A stretch of DNA of 64,000 bases from a virus. The stretch covers positions 248,001 to 312,000 of IMG/VR virus record IMGVR_UViG_3300042473_001265, one strand, 5' to 3'. The notes below the pieces were generated by a model. That model was not told the DNA's origin and did not search any database. It worked only from the letters and a program-made list of their open reading frames with translations. Shown in pieces: positions 25,381 through 34,655 of the stretch. Positions within the stretch are counted from its first letter, which is position 1. Each line of letters opens with the position of its first letter. Both the position numbers and the translations under genes were made by a program.

Positions 25381-25871
25381 CCATTGACCATAATTTCTGG
25401 AGAGATCAGCAATTAAACGGATTTAAAAATCTCACTGGCACATGCACAATATTAGAGCAAGAATCGGTGATGTTAAATTTTGTAAAAACATGCACTGATG
25501 TGGTATGGCGGTGGGCAGCACCAGACACTAAATTTAAAAAAATATGTCAAGAGCATATTACGATCAACAACGACAAGTACAACGGTGTGATAATATTTGG
25601 TCCAGTACTGGAACAACAAACCACACAGTCATTGGTAAATACCATACAACAATTAACAAGTGAATGCGAATATGCTTATGTAGCAATCAATCGTTATGAA
25701 GTTGTACAGCATGATTTAAATATTACATTGTTCAATGAGATTAACGATAGTTTAGACACTATTATGCATCACTGCAATAATAAATTTAAAAGATTGCACA
25801 CTTTTGATCAAGTCGACGGGAATCATATGGTCGCTGCACATCCAATGGACTGTTACGGATTATGCAAATAG
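25377..25871 (+). CDS. Hypothetical protein, radical SAM cassette
   Basis: 164 residues, no recognisable motif. Predicted alpha/beta with 'YNGVIIFGPVLEQQTTQSLVNTI' and 'YAYVAINRYEVVQHDLNITLF'. Overlapping starts and stops (ATGA at 25377, 10 bp at 25862) tie it to the following radical SAM gene, so it may be a substrate-binding or carrier partner. Base composition is more AT-rich than the helicase gene upstream. Confidence 0.6.
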   Translation: MTIDHNFWRDQQLNGFKNLTGTCTILEQESVMLNFVKTCTDVVWRWAAPDTKFKKICQEHITINNDKYNGVIIFGPVLEQQTTQSLVNTIQQLTSECEYAYVAINRYEVVQHDLNITLFNEINDSLDTIMHHCNNKFKRLHTFDQVDGNHMVAAHPMDCYGLCK

Positions 25872-26413
25872 TACCTGGTTATAGCACAGACTTTGGACCA
25901 ATTCGTCTGATTCAGCAATTCAGATTATATCATTTGTCTCGCCCGGCTGTTAAAAAATGGCGTGCGACTCGTTACGGAATTCCGTATAAACTTGATTTTA
26001 CTGATCGATGGATTCTGGACAATTTAAAAAATAATAAACTGGTAGCAGTTGATTGCGCCGGCTGGTATTTTCAAGAGTTTGATATCAACACAACTTGTTT
26101 AGAAAGTGATATGTTATCTAAACAATACTTTCCCGGGTGCTATGTTGAGCCTGATATTCTTACGCATCGCCCAACCTACATTCCAACAGATGAAACGATA
26201 GTTTTTAAATTTCCTTGGTTTTTAAAATATGCAACTTTAACTCAATTTGTAAATTTTTTAAACGTGTGGGTCAAATCTGTTACTGTAATAAATTTTTATC
26301 CTATTTTTATTCAACATAATCATTTGAAATTTACTTTAGACTCATTGGTGAAAGAACAAGTTAGTTTTGACATAAAGATTGTTAATCCAACTCTGTGGGT
26401 GGTCTCGCCATGA
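25862..26413 (+). CDS. Hypothetical protein, radical SAM cassette
   Basis: 183 residues, aromatic-rich (many Tyr, Phe, Trp), with no known motif. Its ATG overlaps the upstream gene by 10 bp and its TGA overlaps the radical SAM ATG (ATGA). AT-rich, with many T runs in 26210-26310. Function unknown. Confidence 0.6.
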   Translation: MQIVPGYSTDFGPIRLIQQFRLYHLSRPAVKKWRATRYGIPYKLDFTDRWILDNLKNNKLVAVDCAGWYFQEFDINTTCLESDMLSKQYFPGCYVEPDILTHRPTYIPTDETIVFKFPWFLKYATLTQFVNFLNVWVKSVTVINFYPIFIQHNHLKFTLDSLVKEQVSFDIKIVNPTLWVVSP

Positions 26414-27438
26414 CTCGGTGTGTGTTAATACAACACGGATTGACGGTTAGTCATGACGGTAGTAGATTTGGAACATGTTGTTACAATCAAACAGACCCCG
26501 CAACATATACATCTGACAGTGTTGACCCAGTTGGTTGCCGTGCTTGTATAGATCAGGAAAATAATAATATATTTTCCTATCGGCAAGGAGCCAATCAGAT
26601 ATACGGGCTAGAACACAATCATTCGTTGCCTATAGTAGTGGATGTATATCCTAATAGAAATTGTGATCTAGCTTGTAAAATCTGTGGATCTCATTCTAGC
26701 TCTACCTGGGCAAAACTTGAAAATGTTAAAATCAATTCAAATTTTAACATGAATTTTTCAGATTTTAAAACTAAATTTAATAAAATTGACCTATCACAGG
26801 TGCAAGAAATTAATTTTTCAGGTGGCGAGCCGTTTTTAAACAATAATGTTAAACAGTACATAGAACAATTGTCGGACCGATGTGATTTTTCTAAAATAAC
26901 TTTACGACTTAGTACAAACGGATCACACAAACTAAATTCAAAACTAATAGATTTTTTCCTACAGTTTGCTTTAGTAAGGGTTCGATTTAGTTTAGATGAT
27001 ATCGGTACAGGACATGAATATCAACGTTGGCCATCGCGGTGGAACCAATGGGAAACCAACTGGAAGATTTTTTTAGAAGATATGCCACATACGGTCATGC
27101 CTGCTATAAATCGTACAATTGGATTACTTAATATTAATCGTTTGCACCTACTAGATAAATGGCACCAGCAACATCTGACTAGTAAATTTGGTGACCCTAT
27201 TGAATTAATAGATCACTACGTATCTGGATCATACAGTCTTGACAACTTGCCAATGGCACTGAAAGAACACATTGGTCAACATCGGGAAGTTTACAGTCGG
27301 GCATGGGCTGCTGTTAAAAATAGGTCAACTATTACGGATCTCACCAATTTAAGACAAACAATTGTAAAACACGATCAGTTGCATAACACCTCGTTAAAAG
27401 AATTCAATCCAGATCTTTATAACATTATATTTTCATGA
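26410..27438 (+). CDS. Radical SAM twitch-domain enzyme
   Basis: 342 residues from the ATG at 26410 (an in-frame GTG 15 bases earlier is less likely). 'NRNCDLACKIC' is the CX3CX2C motif that binds the SAM [4Fe-4S] cluster. 'EINFSGGEPFLN' is the GGEP motif that contacts SAM, and 'LRLSTNGSHKL' and 'VRFSLDDIGTGHEYQRW' follow as in SPASM/twitch enzymes. An N-terminal Cys-containing segment ('GTCCYNQ', 'VGCRAC') suggests extra metal ligands. It is homologous in layout to the truncated protein at 2-601. Peptide or carbohydrate substrates are usual for this group. Confidence 0.88.
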   Translation: MTRCVLIQHGLTVSHDGSRFGTCCYNQTDPATYTSDSVDPVGCRACIDQENNNIFSYRQGANQIYGLEHNHSLPIVVDVYPNRNCDLACKICGSHSSSTWAKLENVKINSNFNMNFSDFKTKFNKIDLSQVQEINFSGGEPFLNNNVKQYIEQLSDRCDFSKITLRLSTNGSHKLNSKLIDFFLQFALVRVRFSLDDIGTGHEYQRWPSRWNQWETNWKIFLEDMPHTVMPAINRTIGLLNINRLHLLDKWHQQHLTSKFGDPIELIDHYVSGSYSLDNLPMALKEHIGQHREVYSRAWAAVKNRSTITDLTNLRQTIVKHDQLHNTSLKEFNPDLYNIIFS

Positions 27439-28154
27439 AAACAGTTATAGTATTTCGAGAAGGCCACAGCGGACACTATTTAAAGTCTATAATTTTAAAT
27501 AGTAGTTTGCATGGTGTTGGATTCAGAATGTCTGAAAATCATAAAGCAAGTGGTATCACGCTGACCCATAACAACAATTATCAAGATCATACATTGGAAT
27601 TTGATTTGGCATTAAGGATCTTGCCTACTAAAAAAATCTATTCAGCAATATATAATAACTTTATGAAAAAGCTAATAGACGAACAGTATTGTTTTACGGT
27701 ATTAGACAATTGGCATGCTGATACAGTGTTTTGGTACGACCGTTGTTACCACAATATAATAGAATACCATGATTTGATCACAAAAGATATACAATCTAAC
27801 TGTTATACAAATATTATTGATTTTGACCAATTGTTAGATAAAAACTATTTAAGTGATATTTTATACAAATATTTTCAAATTGAATTTGATGACAGCCGGG
27901 AAACTATTAGAAAAACATACGAAGGATTGCAGTTACCCGTAGAATTGGATCAAGACAGATCCAGTATGGAAGATATTGTAGATGTAATCGAAGACACACT
28001 ATTACTAAAAAATCCGTGGTTTTTTACCTATTGCATACACAAATATGAATTAGCAAATAATTTTACATCTCAAAATAGACTATGGTCAATTAACAACATT
28101 GACCAACCGCCGACCAAACAATTATTACTGTCGTTAGCCGCGCAATATAGTTAA
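27435..28154 (+). CDS. Hypothetical protein with a sulfotransferase-like N-terminus
   Basis: 239 residues. The N-terminus 'TVIVFREGHSGHYLKSIIL' resembles the PAPS-binding loop of phage and bacterial sulfotransferases, where a strand and Gly/Ser loop precede a helix. The remainder is not diagnostic. I treat it as a weak match. The ATG overlaps the radical SAM stop (ATGA), so it is the last gene of the AT-rich cassette. Confidence 0.55.
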   Translation: MKTVIVFREGHSGHYLKSIILNSSLHGVGFRMSENHKASGITLTHNNNYQDHTLEFDLALRILPTKKIYSAIYNNFMKKLIDEQYCFTVLDNWHADTVFWYDRCYHNIIEYHDLITKDIQSNCYTNIIDFDQLLDKNYLSDILYKYFQIEFDDSRETIRKTYEGLQLPVELDQDRSSMEDIVDVIEDTLLLKNPWFFTYCIHKYELANNFTSQNRLWSINNIDQPPTKQLLLSLAAQYS

Positions 28155-28182
28155 TATTTAGATTTGATCTAATTGCCCATCC

Positions 28183-28190
28183 GATAAATA
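28183..28190 (+). promoter_or_regulatory. Late-type promoter box GATAAATA
   Basis: GATAAATA lies 22 bp before the ATG at 28213, with AAAGGTG in the leader. Confidence 0.6.
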
Positions 28191-28212
28191 ACACAAAGGT
28201 GTCAGGCCCAAA

Positions 28213-28461
28213 ATGCAAAAGAAAACTAGAAGTTTGTTAGAAGAACTCGATTCAATGTACGTTGAGCGTGACAACCGCCATGTGATTGAAAACCGTGCCA
28301 GTAACATCATAGCCAGTGCCATACGCCTGCTAGAGCAGATTGACTCCATTTACGAGCCCGAAACTGCTAAGAATTTACAACGCAAATTGCTCAATGCCAT
28401 CAACCTGCGTGACCCAGGCAAATTTACCAGAACCGTGAGAAAAACTGATGCAAATTCATGA
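28213..28461 (+). CDS. Small helical protein, late structural operon
   Basis: 82 residues, all helix-forming and charged ('[36 protein letters not shown]'). Late promoter box upstream. It overlaps the next gene by 14 bp. It probably acts in assembly or as a minor virion component; no family is recognised. Confidence 0.65.
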   Translation: MQKKTRSLLEELDSMYVERDNRHVIENRASNIIASAIRLLEQIDSIYEPETAKNLQRKLLNAINLRDPGKFTRTVRKTDANS

Positions 28462-30001
28462 ACTGAGTCGTAGACGCCGCACAGACGAAGGTGTCTTTGA
28501 CGTCGTTAAAGGTATCGGTAAGGCCGCAGGTTCTGCTCTCGGGGCTGCCACCGGCGTCACCAATCCCAATGCACAAGCAGCCTCTGCAGGAATTCTTGAC
28601 CCTGCAAAAAAATTAGACGCAGTAAGAAAAAACAAGGACATGCAGAGAGTTGCTGCACAACTGGCCGCAGGATGGACTGCAGAAGCAACAAAACTAACTA
28701 AGGCACCAGCAGCTGGTGCAGCACCACTGCCCGAAGCAGTGGGCACATACAATAAAAAAACTGGCGCAGCAAATTTAGATGGTAAAACAATGACTTCATT
28801 GTCAGACTTGCCGCCTGCAATACAGCAACAGATACAAGCAAAACAACAAGCTGCTGTACCAGGCAGCGATGCTACACCAACATCTGCAGAACAAGATGCA
28901 GCCGATGCAAGAGTTGCAGCTTCTGGTGCAAGTCCCGAAGAAGTTGCAAAGCAACGAGCAGCTAGAGAACAAACAATAGCAGCCAGAACTTCGCGTACTG
29001 CACCAACGGTCAAAACAGCTGATCCATCCGTTGATCCAAGATTAAATCCAACTGCTAATCCAAGATTAAATCCAACTGCTAATCCGGCGATAAATCCAAC
29101 TGCTAATCCGGCGATAAATCCAACTGCTAATCCGGCGATAAATCCAACTGCTAATCCGGCTGCCGCAACAACAACACCAACTAAACCTGGCGCACCACCG
29201 GGATTCAATGCTGCCAATGTAATGAAGATGCCAGGCATGCAGCCGGCTGGTAAGAAACCTGCACCTGCCTCTGCTGCAACGACACCCAAGCCCGGTGCCC
29301 CTCCTGGATTCAATGCTGCCAATGTGATGAAGATGCCGGGCATGCCCGGACAACCTGCAACACCCGGGTCAATAACACCCGGAGCAGCAGGAGGTGGTGC
29401 TGGACAGCCCGACGCAGTAACACCGCCTGCTGACCCGGCAGAAAAAGAATATTGGAACAAGTTTTTAGCATATGTAAATAAAAAAACCGCCATTAGAGAT
29501 GCCAGCACTTATCAAATGATCGGGCTAGATCAAATTCAAAAGCAATCTGGATATAAAAATGAACTTGAAGCAGCCAAAGCCAAAATTTTACAAGCATACA
29601 AAGCCGGGCAAGATGTAACACCAGCAGCCACTGAATATATATTGACAGCAATGGCTGGCGCCCAACTGATATCTTCAAAAAATAGGGCCGGCGTGGAACT
29701 AGAACAGCCAGAAGTAGATCCAAACGATCCAGACGCTGCCGCAGGAGCCACAGGAGACAACGGTGCTGCCGCAGGCGGTGCAGCGCCTGGTACTGCGCCC
29801 GGTACTGCGCCCACTGCTGGTGGCAGAATTCTTGATACCGCAGGTGTACAAGGGCTATTCAAGTTGAACGGGGTTGATCCCGCACTGCTACCCAAACTTG
29901 GAACTGAATTAAGACGAGCCAGCGGAACCAACGCTGTGACCACAACTGGCAACGGCACAGTTGATAACATGCTGAAAGCATTGGGATTCAAAGTAACATG
30001 A
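28448..30001 (+). CDS. Repeat-rich putative virion protein
   Basis: 517 residues, extremely Ala/Pro/Gly-rich. Residues about 195-237 are five tandem 8-residue units of the form NPxxNPTA (NPRLNPTA twice, NPAINPTA three times; 24-bp DNA repeats at 29033-29160). A 17-residue block, [17 protein letters not shown], occurs twice further on (near 29189 and 29296). The segment from about residue 335 looks globular ('[15 protein letters not shown]', '[14 protein letters not shown]'). It may be an elongated head or tail spacer. A 350-residue antisense frame here is an artefact of the composition. Confidence 0.7.
   Translation: MQIHELSRRRRTDEGVFDVVKGIGKAAGSALGAATGVTNPNAQAASAGILDPAKKLDAVRKNKDMQRVAAQLAAGWTAEATKLTKAPAAGAAPLPEAVGTYNKKTGAANLDGKTMTSLSDLPPAIQQQIQAKQQAAVPGSDATPTSAEQDAADARVAASGASPEEVAKQRAAREQTIAARTSRTAPTVKTADPSVDPRLNPTANPRLNPTANPAINPTANPAINPTANPAINPTANPAAATTTPTKPGAPPGFNAANVMKMPGMQPAGKKPAPASAATTPKPGAPPGFNAANVMKMPGMPGQPATPGSITPGAAGGGAGQPDAVTPPADPAEKEYWNKFLAYVNKKTAIRDASTYQMIGLDQIQKQSGYKNELEAAKAKILQAYKAGQDVTPAATEYILTAMAGAQLISSKNRAGVELEQPEVDPNDPDAAAGATGDNGAAAGGAAPGTAPGTAPTAGGRILDTAGVQGLFKLNGVDPALLPKLGTELRRASGTNAVTTTGNGTVDNMLKALGFKVT
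29033..29160 (+). repeat. Tandem 24-bp repeats encoding NPxxNPTA
   Basis: Five in-frame 24-bp units within the 28448-30001 gene; the last three are nearly identical at DNA level. Confidence 0.85.
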
Positions 30002-31866
30002 TATTAAAAGAAGGCGGCAATGTATTTAAAGATCAGAATGGTCGCATTCTGACTCAACGCATCAATCAAACAGACGTGAATCCCACCTTGGCCTGGTTGG
30101 AAATGCTGCTGCCGGGCCTGGATCTACAAAACAACAAACTGGGCTCAACTGGGCTAAAACCCACATCCGGTGACTTGGATATAGCAGTGGATGCCAATGT
30201 TGTCAGCAAAGACCAATTGGCTGCAAAACTGACTCAGTGGGCTCAGAGCCATGGTCTCAAACCCGAAGACTATGTGAAACGGTCCGGCATCAGTGTGCAT
30301 TTTAAAACGCCCATCAATGGAAGACCCACAATGGGCTATGTGCAAACTGACTTTATGTTTTTGACCAATGTGCCATTCTCCAAGTTTGCGCTGACAGCCG
30401 CTGCTGACAGCAAGTACGGCGGATCTGATCGCAATGTGCTGATCAACAGCATAGCCAAAAGCATGGGTTACAAACTGAATCAAACTTCGGGCATTGCCGA
30501 CCGCGCAACCAACAAAATTATCACAGATGATCCTGACAAGATTGCCAAGCTGTTGCTGAACAATCGTGCAACCAAAGAAGATTTGTACAGTGTAGAAACT
30601 ATTGTGGCTGCATTGGAACAGGATCCCAAGCGTGATGCCAAGTTGGCAGATGCTAGAGATCACTTTGCTAAAAAAGGTGTGCCTTTTATGGAAAGCGATG
30701 AACCAGTGTACAAAGAATACACCGAAGTGGATTTTCTTGCACGCCTGCGTGATCGTATTGTGAATCAAGGCATGCAGGTCATTGTGGAAGGTGCAAAGGA
30801 TGCCAGAATTGAACACTTAGAAGATCTAGTGTTTGAAAAAGGAACCCGGGGCATTCGTGAAGCAGTGGACATCATGCGACATGCTGCTGAAAATACTAGA
30901 GCAACTACCACTGTCAAGTGGGATGGAAAGCCCGCCATTATATTTGGACGCAAGCCTGACGGCACATTTGTGCTCACAGACAAAAGCGGATTCAGTGCCA
31001 AAGGCTACGACGGCTTGGCCACATCACCGGAGCATATTCAACAAATAATGGCCCTGCGCAAAGGTGACAGAACTGAACTGGTAGCTATCTATCAAAAGTT
31101 ATTTCCTCTGTTACGGGCTGCCACTCCGGAAAACATGCGCGGCTATGTGCAAGGCGATCTGTTGTACACCAACACTCCGCCCGAAGTTGCTGGCGCATTT
31201 GTGTTCCAACCAAACTTTGTTGAATACAAGATACCTGCTGGTAGTCAGCTGGGGCAGCGTATTGCTGCCAGCGAAGTGGGTGTTGCAATTCACACCAGAT
31301 ACAAAGATCCTGACAGTTCGCCTACTGCAATTAAAAACATCGCACTGGATCCTGTTCCAGGATTGTTGTTGATTGAACCCAGTGTCAAAGACATTCAAAA
31401 TATCGAACTCAATACTCAGTTGGTCAAGCAACTGAGTCAAATCATTTCTGTTCACGGCAAAGACATTGATGGATTGTTCAATCCTGCGGACCTTCGTTCA
31501 GCTGGTATCACTGACTTACCACAGTTATGCAAACGCTATATCAATTCTAGAATTACCAGCAACTACGACAACCTGCTGAATGGCTTTGGTGACTGGTTGC
31601 AGGCCAATGTGACACCACGCAAATTCAACAACATTGTGGAATATTTACAAAGCCCGCGATCCAACACCGACGGCATTACCGCAGCATTCGCAGCGTTCAT
31701 GTTGTTGCACGATATCAAAACTGACATGTTGACACAGTTGGATCGTCAGCAGCCAGGCCAGGAAGGCTGGGTACTAGCAACACCAGCAGGCCGCGCCAAA
31801 CTGGTGAATAGATTTGGATTCAGTGCAGGAAACCGTGCTCTAAACAACCCAGAACAAGCAGCCTAA
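29998..31866 (+). CDS. Two-domain nucleotidyltransferase / KxDG ligase-like protein
   Basis: 622 residues. N-terminal part: '[18 protein letters not shown]' is the GS...SGDLDI core of the pol-beta nucleotidyltransferase superfamily (metal Asp pair). C-terminal part: '[19 protein letters not shown]' is a K-x-D-G nucleotidyl-lysine motif, with '[10 protein letters not shown]' as a later ligase-type strand. This C-terminal pattern matches a phage family (DUF6267) that I know from marine T4-like phages. A function such as RNA/DNA end joining or nucleotide transfer is inferred. The ATG overlaps the upstream stop (ATGA). Confidence 0.7.
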   Translation: MILKEGGNVFKDQNGRILTQRINQTDVNPTLAWLEMLLPGLDLQNNKLGSTGLKPTSGDLDIAVDANVVSKDQLAAKLTQWAQSHGLKPEDYVKRSGISVHFKTPINGRPTMGYVQTDFMFLTNVPFSKFALTAAADSKYGGSDRNVLINSIAKSMGYKLNQTSGIADRATNKIITDDPDKIAKLLLNNRATKEDLYSVETIVAALEQDPKRDAKLADARDHFAKKGVPFMESDEPVYKEYTEVDFLARLRDRIVNQGMQVIVEGAKDARIEHLEDLVFEKGTRGIREAVDIMRHAAENTRATTTVKWDGKPAIIFGRKPDGTFVLTDKSGFSAKGYDGLATSPEHIQQIMALRKGDRTELVAIYQKLFPLLRAATPENMRGYVQGDLLYTNTPPEVAGAFVFQPNFVEYKIPAGSQLGQRIAASEVGVAIHTRYKDPDSSPTAIKNIALDPVPGLLLIEPSVKDIQNIELNTQLVKQLSQIISVHGKDIDGLFNPADLRSAGITDLPQLCKRYINSRITSNYDNLLNGFGDWLQANVTPRKFNNIVEYLQSPRSNTDGITAAFAAFMLLHDIKTDMLTQLDRQQPGQEGWVLATPAGRAKLVNRFGFSAGNRALNNPEQAA

Positions 31867-31887
31867 CCGGTAATTTTTCTCCAAATA

Positions 31888-31895
31888 CATAAATA
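31888..31895 (+). promoter_or_regulatory. Late-type promoter box CATAAATA
   Basis: CATAAATA, 42 bp before the ATG at 31938. The leader carries TTTAGGAG as a strong ribosome-binding site. Confidence 0.6.
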
Positions 31896-31937
31896 AAAGT
31901 AGGTCAACCAAGACCACATACTTTAGGAGATTTTAAA

Positions 31938-32315
31938 ATGGCAAATATCACAACAGCAACGAACGGCACATACCAACCAGTATCCAACATGGACTCTGGA
32001 ACAGTAGCATCTTCACCAGGTGCTGGTTATCCAACACCGTTAAACAGCGCAACCAGTGCTGTCACAGTTAACTTGGCTGGTCCAAAGTTAGACTTCTTCA
32101 CAATCACTTTGGCAAGTTTGGCCACTAGTGGCGCAGTTTTGAATGCATGTATGCTTGCCATTCAAACCAAGGCCACTATTGCCATGTACGAAGTCACTGA
32201 CGCTGGTACAGATACACTGGCTATTGCTGTGTATCCCACAGGCGCTTGGACCACTGCTACACTAGACACTGCCACTGGCGGTAGTACAGCAGCCACTGCA
32301 ACATTCACAAACTAA
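31938..32315 (+). CDS. Putative abundant virion protein
   Basis: 125 residues, almost free of charged residues, Ala/Thr/Ser-rich ('VTVNLAGPKLDFFTITLASLATSGAVLN'), typical of small capsid-decoration or tail-tube-associated proteins. It has its own late promoter, a strong ribosome-binding site and a terminator right after the stop, an arrangement expected of a highly expressed virion protein. Codons are GC-richer than average here. Specific role unknown. Confidence 0.7.
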   Translation: MANITTATNGTYQPVSNMDSGTVASSPGAGYPTPLNSATSAVTVNLAGPKLDFFTITLASLATSGAVLNACMLAIQTKATIAMYEVTDAGTDTLAIAVYPTGAWTTATLDTATGGSTAATATFTN

Positions 32316-32336
32316 GCAATTAGTTTTTGATACAAA

Positions 32337-32367
32337 AACCCTGGATTAAAACCCAGGGTTTTCTTTT
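32337..32367 (+). terminator. Rho-independent terminator
   Basis: AACCCTGG-loop-CCAGGGTT stem, then TTTCTTTT. It ends the single-gene late unit at 31938. Confidence 0.85.
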
Positions 32368-32371
32368 GGCG

Positions 32372-32378
32372 TTAAATA
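32372..32378 (+). promoter_or_regulatory. Late-type promoter box TTAAATA, leaderless placement
   Basis: TTAAATA ends seven bases before the ATG at 32386. Confidence 0.55.
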
Positions 32379-32385
32379 CTTCATT

Positions 32386-32640
32386 ATGATGGTGAGCAAG
32401 ATTACCGAAGTGACGATATTTGAAAGTCCAGATGGCGGCCGGACAGTGTATGCACGTCACCCAGGCGCACAGAATCGGTCACTGCATTATCAAGATCCCA
32501 AACTAAAACAAGAACTAGATGAATTAGAACACAAGCGCCGCTGGGCAGAAATATTTGAATCCCGGCACAACAATGTAGCACTCAATGAACTGTGCAGTAA
32601 AGTTGAAGTGCTGTATGAATTGAGTAAAAAGAACAAATGA
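32386..32640 (+). CDS. Hypothetical small protein, late operon
   Basis: 84 residues, starting MMVSKITEVTIFESPDGGRTVYARHPG; the rest is a charged helix ('LKQELDELEHKRRWAEIFES'). Late box in leaderless position; an internal ATG at 32389 is an alternative start. Stop overlaps the next start (ATGA). Function unknown. Confidence 0.6.
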   Translation: MMVSKITEVTIFESPDGGRTVYARHPGAQNRSLHYQDPKLKQELDELEHKRRWAEIFESRHNNVALNELCSKVEVLYELSKKNK

Positions 32641-33077
32641 AATATGCAGTACAAACTTTCTTTGACATAACAGCCACTGGAATTACAGGACATTTTAAAC
32701 CGTCAAGGATTCCGTTTCGCGACAATGCAGGAAATATGATAACCGATGCAGAATCCTGGAATCGTGCTAGAAATCAACAACGCAACTGGGAAACCGTAAC
32801 ACAGATTCTTGGACTAAGAACTCAGCTGTTCCGCCTGCAAGATCCCATAGTAGACACATCACGCAGTGCATGGATGTTTGAATTCGAAACAGAATCTGAC
32901 AACATATACGGCAATGATGTTGATCCCACCAGCATATTGAGAGCCGATGCGGATGGTGTGCCCATGCTGACCGGACTGGATAACAAGCACGAATTGGCAT
33001 CGACCATTGTCACTCAGGGCCCGGCTCAGAATATTTGGTTTGTTCCGGTCTCCATAAATAGATCAACGGAGACTTAA
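32637..33077 (+). CDS. Conserved phage protein, late operon
   Basis: 146 residues, with 'WNRARNQQRNWETVTQILGLRTQ' as a helix and 'SAWMFEFETESDNIYG' as a strand region. The layout recurs in marine T4-like phages without an assigned role. ATGA overlap with the upstream gene suggests translational coupling. Confidence 0.65.
   Translation: MKYAVQTFFDITATGITGHFKPSRIPFRDNAGNMITDAESWNRARNQQRNWETVTQILGLRTQLFRLQDPIVDTSRSAWMFEFETESDNIYGNDVDPTSILRADADGVPMLTGLDNKHELASTIVTQGPAQNIWFVPVSINRSTET
33053..33060 (+). promoter_or_regulatory. Late-type promoter box CATAAATA
   Basis: CATAAATA, 17 bp before the ATG at 33078. The leader has ACGGAG as ribosome-binding site. The box lies within the 3' end of the upstream gene. 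Confidence 0.6.
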
Positions 33078-33341
33078 ATGGTTGATACTACCAATATTGA
33101 AAAGAAAAGTTTAGAAGCACATGTGGAACTGTGTGCTGAACGCTACAGTGCGTTGGAATCAAGATTGGATAATGTAGATTCTAAAATTTCTCAGCTTGAA
33201 AAAATCATTTGTGAAGTGCGCGACATGGTACAGTCCATGGCCGAAAAACGCAATGATCAATTGATCAACTGGGGCATAGGTACCATTGGTACACTAGTTG
33301 CTGTGGTTGGGTACCTTATTACACAATACGTTCTTAAATGA
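33078..33341 (+). CDS. Coiled-coil protein with one C-terminal transmembrane helix (XhlA-like)
   Basis: 87 residues: charged coiled coil (about 8-57), then a transmembrane helix ('LINWGIGTIGTLVAVVGYLITQYVL'). The layout matches XhlA/hemolysin-type phage lysis accessory proteins, which act with holins at the inner membrane. Another holin was not identified in this window. Confidence 0.65.
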   Translation: MVDTTNIEKKSLEAHVELCAERYSALESRLDNVDSKISQLEKIICEVRDMVQSMAEKRNDQLINWGIGTIGTLVAVVGYLITQYVLK

Positions 33342-33835
33342 CCCTAGACACACAATTTGAACGCCTGTTTAAAACTGAGTTTGCGGCGCTACAGTCCAAC
33401 AGTCTTTGGAAAAATGATGCTGGAGAATACCAAGTATTTGGGCGTTATCGCATTGTGAAAGAATCAGCAGGCTACAGAGTATACTGTTCTCTAACTGAAG
33501 TTGGGCTTTTTCACAGCACAAGAGCAGCACTGAGCTGGTGTATTGCCGACAAGTTTGCGCGGTATAACACAGCCAGGGATATACTACAGCTGGACAATAA
33601 TTTACATTTTTTAACAGTGGATATCAACACCAGAGCTGCCCTGGGTGATCGTGCAAAAACTGCTGATCAGCATGAAATTATACTGACCAAGCTGGAAAGT
33701 AAAATTATACAGAAAAAAGAGATAGAAAATAGGTTAGACATTTGTGTCAACTGGGCTAAATATTATCAACAACAAGGATTCGACAATGAAACTGCAAGAC
33801 CTGGCCGTGCTGCCACAAACAAAACAAATCGCTAA
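33338..33835 (+). CDS. Hypothetical late protein
   Basis: 165 residues, ATGA overlap with the previous gene and a 50-bp overlap with the next. 'YRIVKESAGYRVYCSLTEVGLFHSTRAALSWCIADKFARYN' resembles a small sensor or baseplate-type fold; the C-terminal half is a helix ('EIILTKLESKIIQKKEIENRL'). It recurs in large marine phages without known function. Confidence 0.6.
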   Translation: MTLDTQFERLFKTEFAALQSNSLWKNDAGEYQVFGRYRIVKESAGYRVYCSLTEVGLFHSTRAALSWCIADKFARYNTARDILQLDNNLHFLTVDINTRAALGDRAKTADQHEIILTKLESKIIQKKEIENRLDICVNWAKYYQQQGFDNETARPGRAATNKTNR

Positions 33836-34655
33836 AGTATTCGAAAGTTACTTTGGTAATACCATTACCTTTGAATCAATTTCCAAGCGCCATGCACATG
33901 CCATGTTGGGCCGAGTACGCAGCTTGATAAGCGAGCACCGTGCCACCACTTCCTATCATGGCAGTGAAAAAAGCCCAGCCTACTTAAAGTTGGTAATGAT
34001 GGAACAAGTGCTGACCAAGAAACTTCGTGAAGAATTTCCAAGCACTGATGGCACTGCTGCGGTTGATCCAGCCAAGACCAAACAGGCCCTGGCCAAAATT
34101 CAAGATCCCAAACTCAAAGCTGCCATGACCAAAAGCGCAGCCGGACAGACACTTTCACCAGACGAACAAAAACTTGTGCAAGGTGCAGCACTGCAAGCAG
34201 TGGCCGCAGAAAGCCGTCGTAGAACTGGTCGCCGTTTGAGTGAAAGCGAAGTGCAACAAGCTCAGGTTATCCTGGCCAGTCAAGACATGGTTGACCAAGT
34301 ACAGAAGATGATTGAACAGGTCACTTCGTTACAATTTAAAGATTTGCCTGCGTTGGTAGATCAGATTCGCAATGAAATTGGCTACGAGCAAGCAACAAAA
34401 TTCAATGCCGACGCAACTGCTGCACTGGGCGGCATGGTTCAAAACTTGCAGGGCTCCAAAACACAATTGGAAGCTGCAATGGGCACAGTCACTGGTCAAG
34501 CTCCAGTAATACCCGGCGGCGATGTAGCTGCTGAATTACCAGTTGATCCAATGGCTGATCCAATGGCTGCTGCGCCAGCAGATGATTTAGACATCGATGT
34601 TGATGCAGACATTGAAGAACCAGTTTCGGCTGGTCTAGGTCGCGATCGCAGATAA
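33786..34655 (+). CDS. Putative head-assembly or scaffold protein
   Basis: 289 residues from the ATG at 33786 (AAGGATTCGA upstream; an earlier in-frame start would overlap the previous gene further). Helical, with a long charged segment and 'LSPDEQKLVQGAALQAVAAESRRR'. The C-terminus is acidic and Ala/Pro/Asp-rich ('DPMADPMAAAPADDLDIDVDADI'), typical of scaffolds or core proteins. No family confirmed. Confidence 0.6.
   Translation: MKLQDLAVLPQTKQIAKVFESYFGNTITFESISKRHAHAMLGRVRSLISEHRATTSYHGSEKSPAYLKLVMMEQVLTKKLREEFPSTDGTAAVDPAKTKQALAKIQDPKLKAAMTKSAAGQTLSPDEQKLVQGAALQAVAAESRRRTGRRLSESEVQQAQVILASQDMVDQVQKMIEQVTSLQFKDLPALVDQIRNEIGYEQATKFNADATAALGGMVQNLQGSKTQLEAAMGTVTGQAPVIPGGDVAAELPVDPMADPMAAAPADDLDIDVDADIEEPVSAGLGRDRR

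Noticed and set aside
29033-29160. Possible CRISPR array
   Set aside because: Repeats are directly adjacent, in frame and encode NPxxNPTA; there are no spacers.
28456-29508. 350-codon open frame antisense to the repeat-rich gene
   Set aside because: Its length comes from the Ala/Pro/Gly codon bias of the sense gene; the protein is a low-complexity mirror of the repeats and lacks a start signal.
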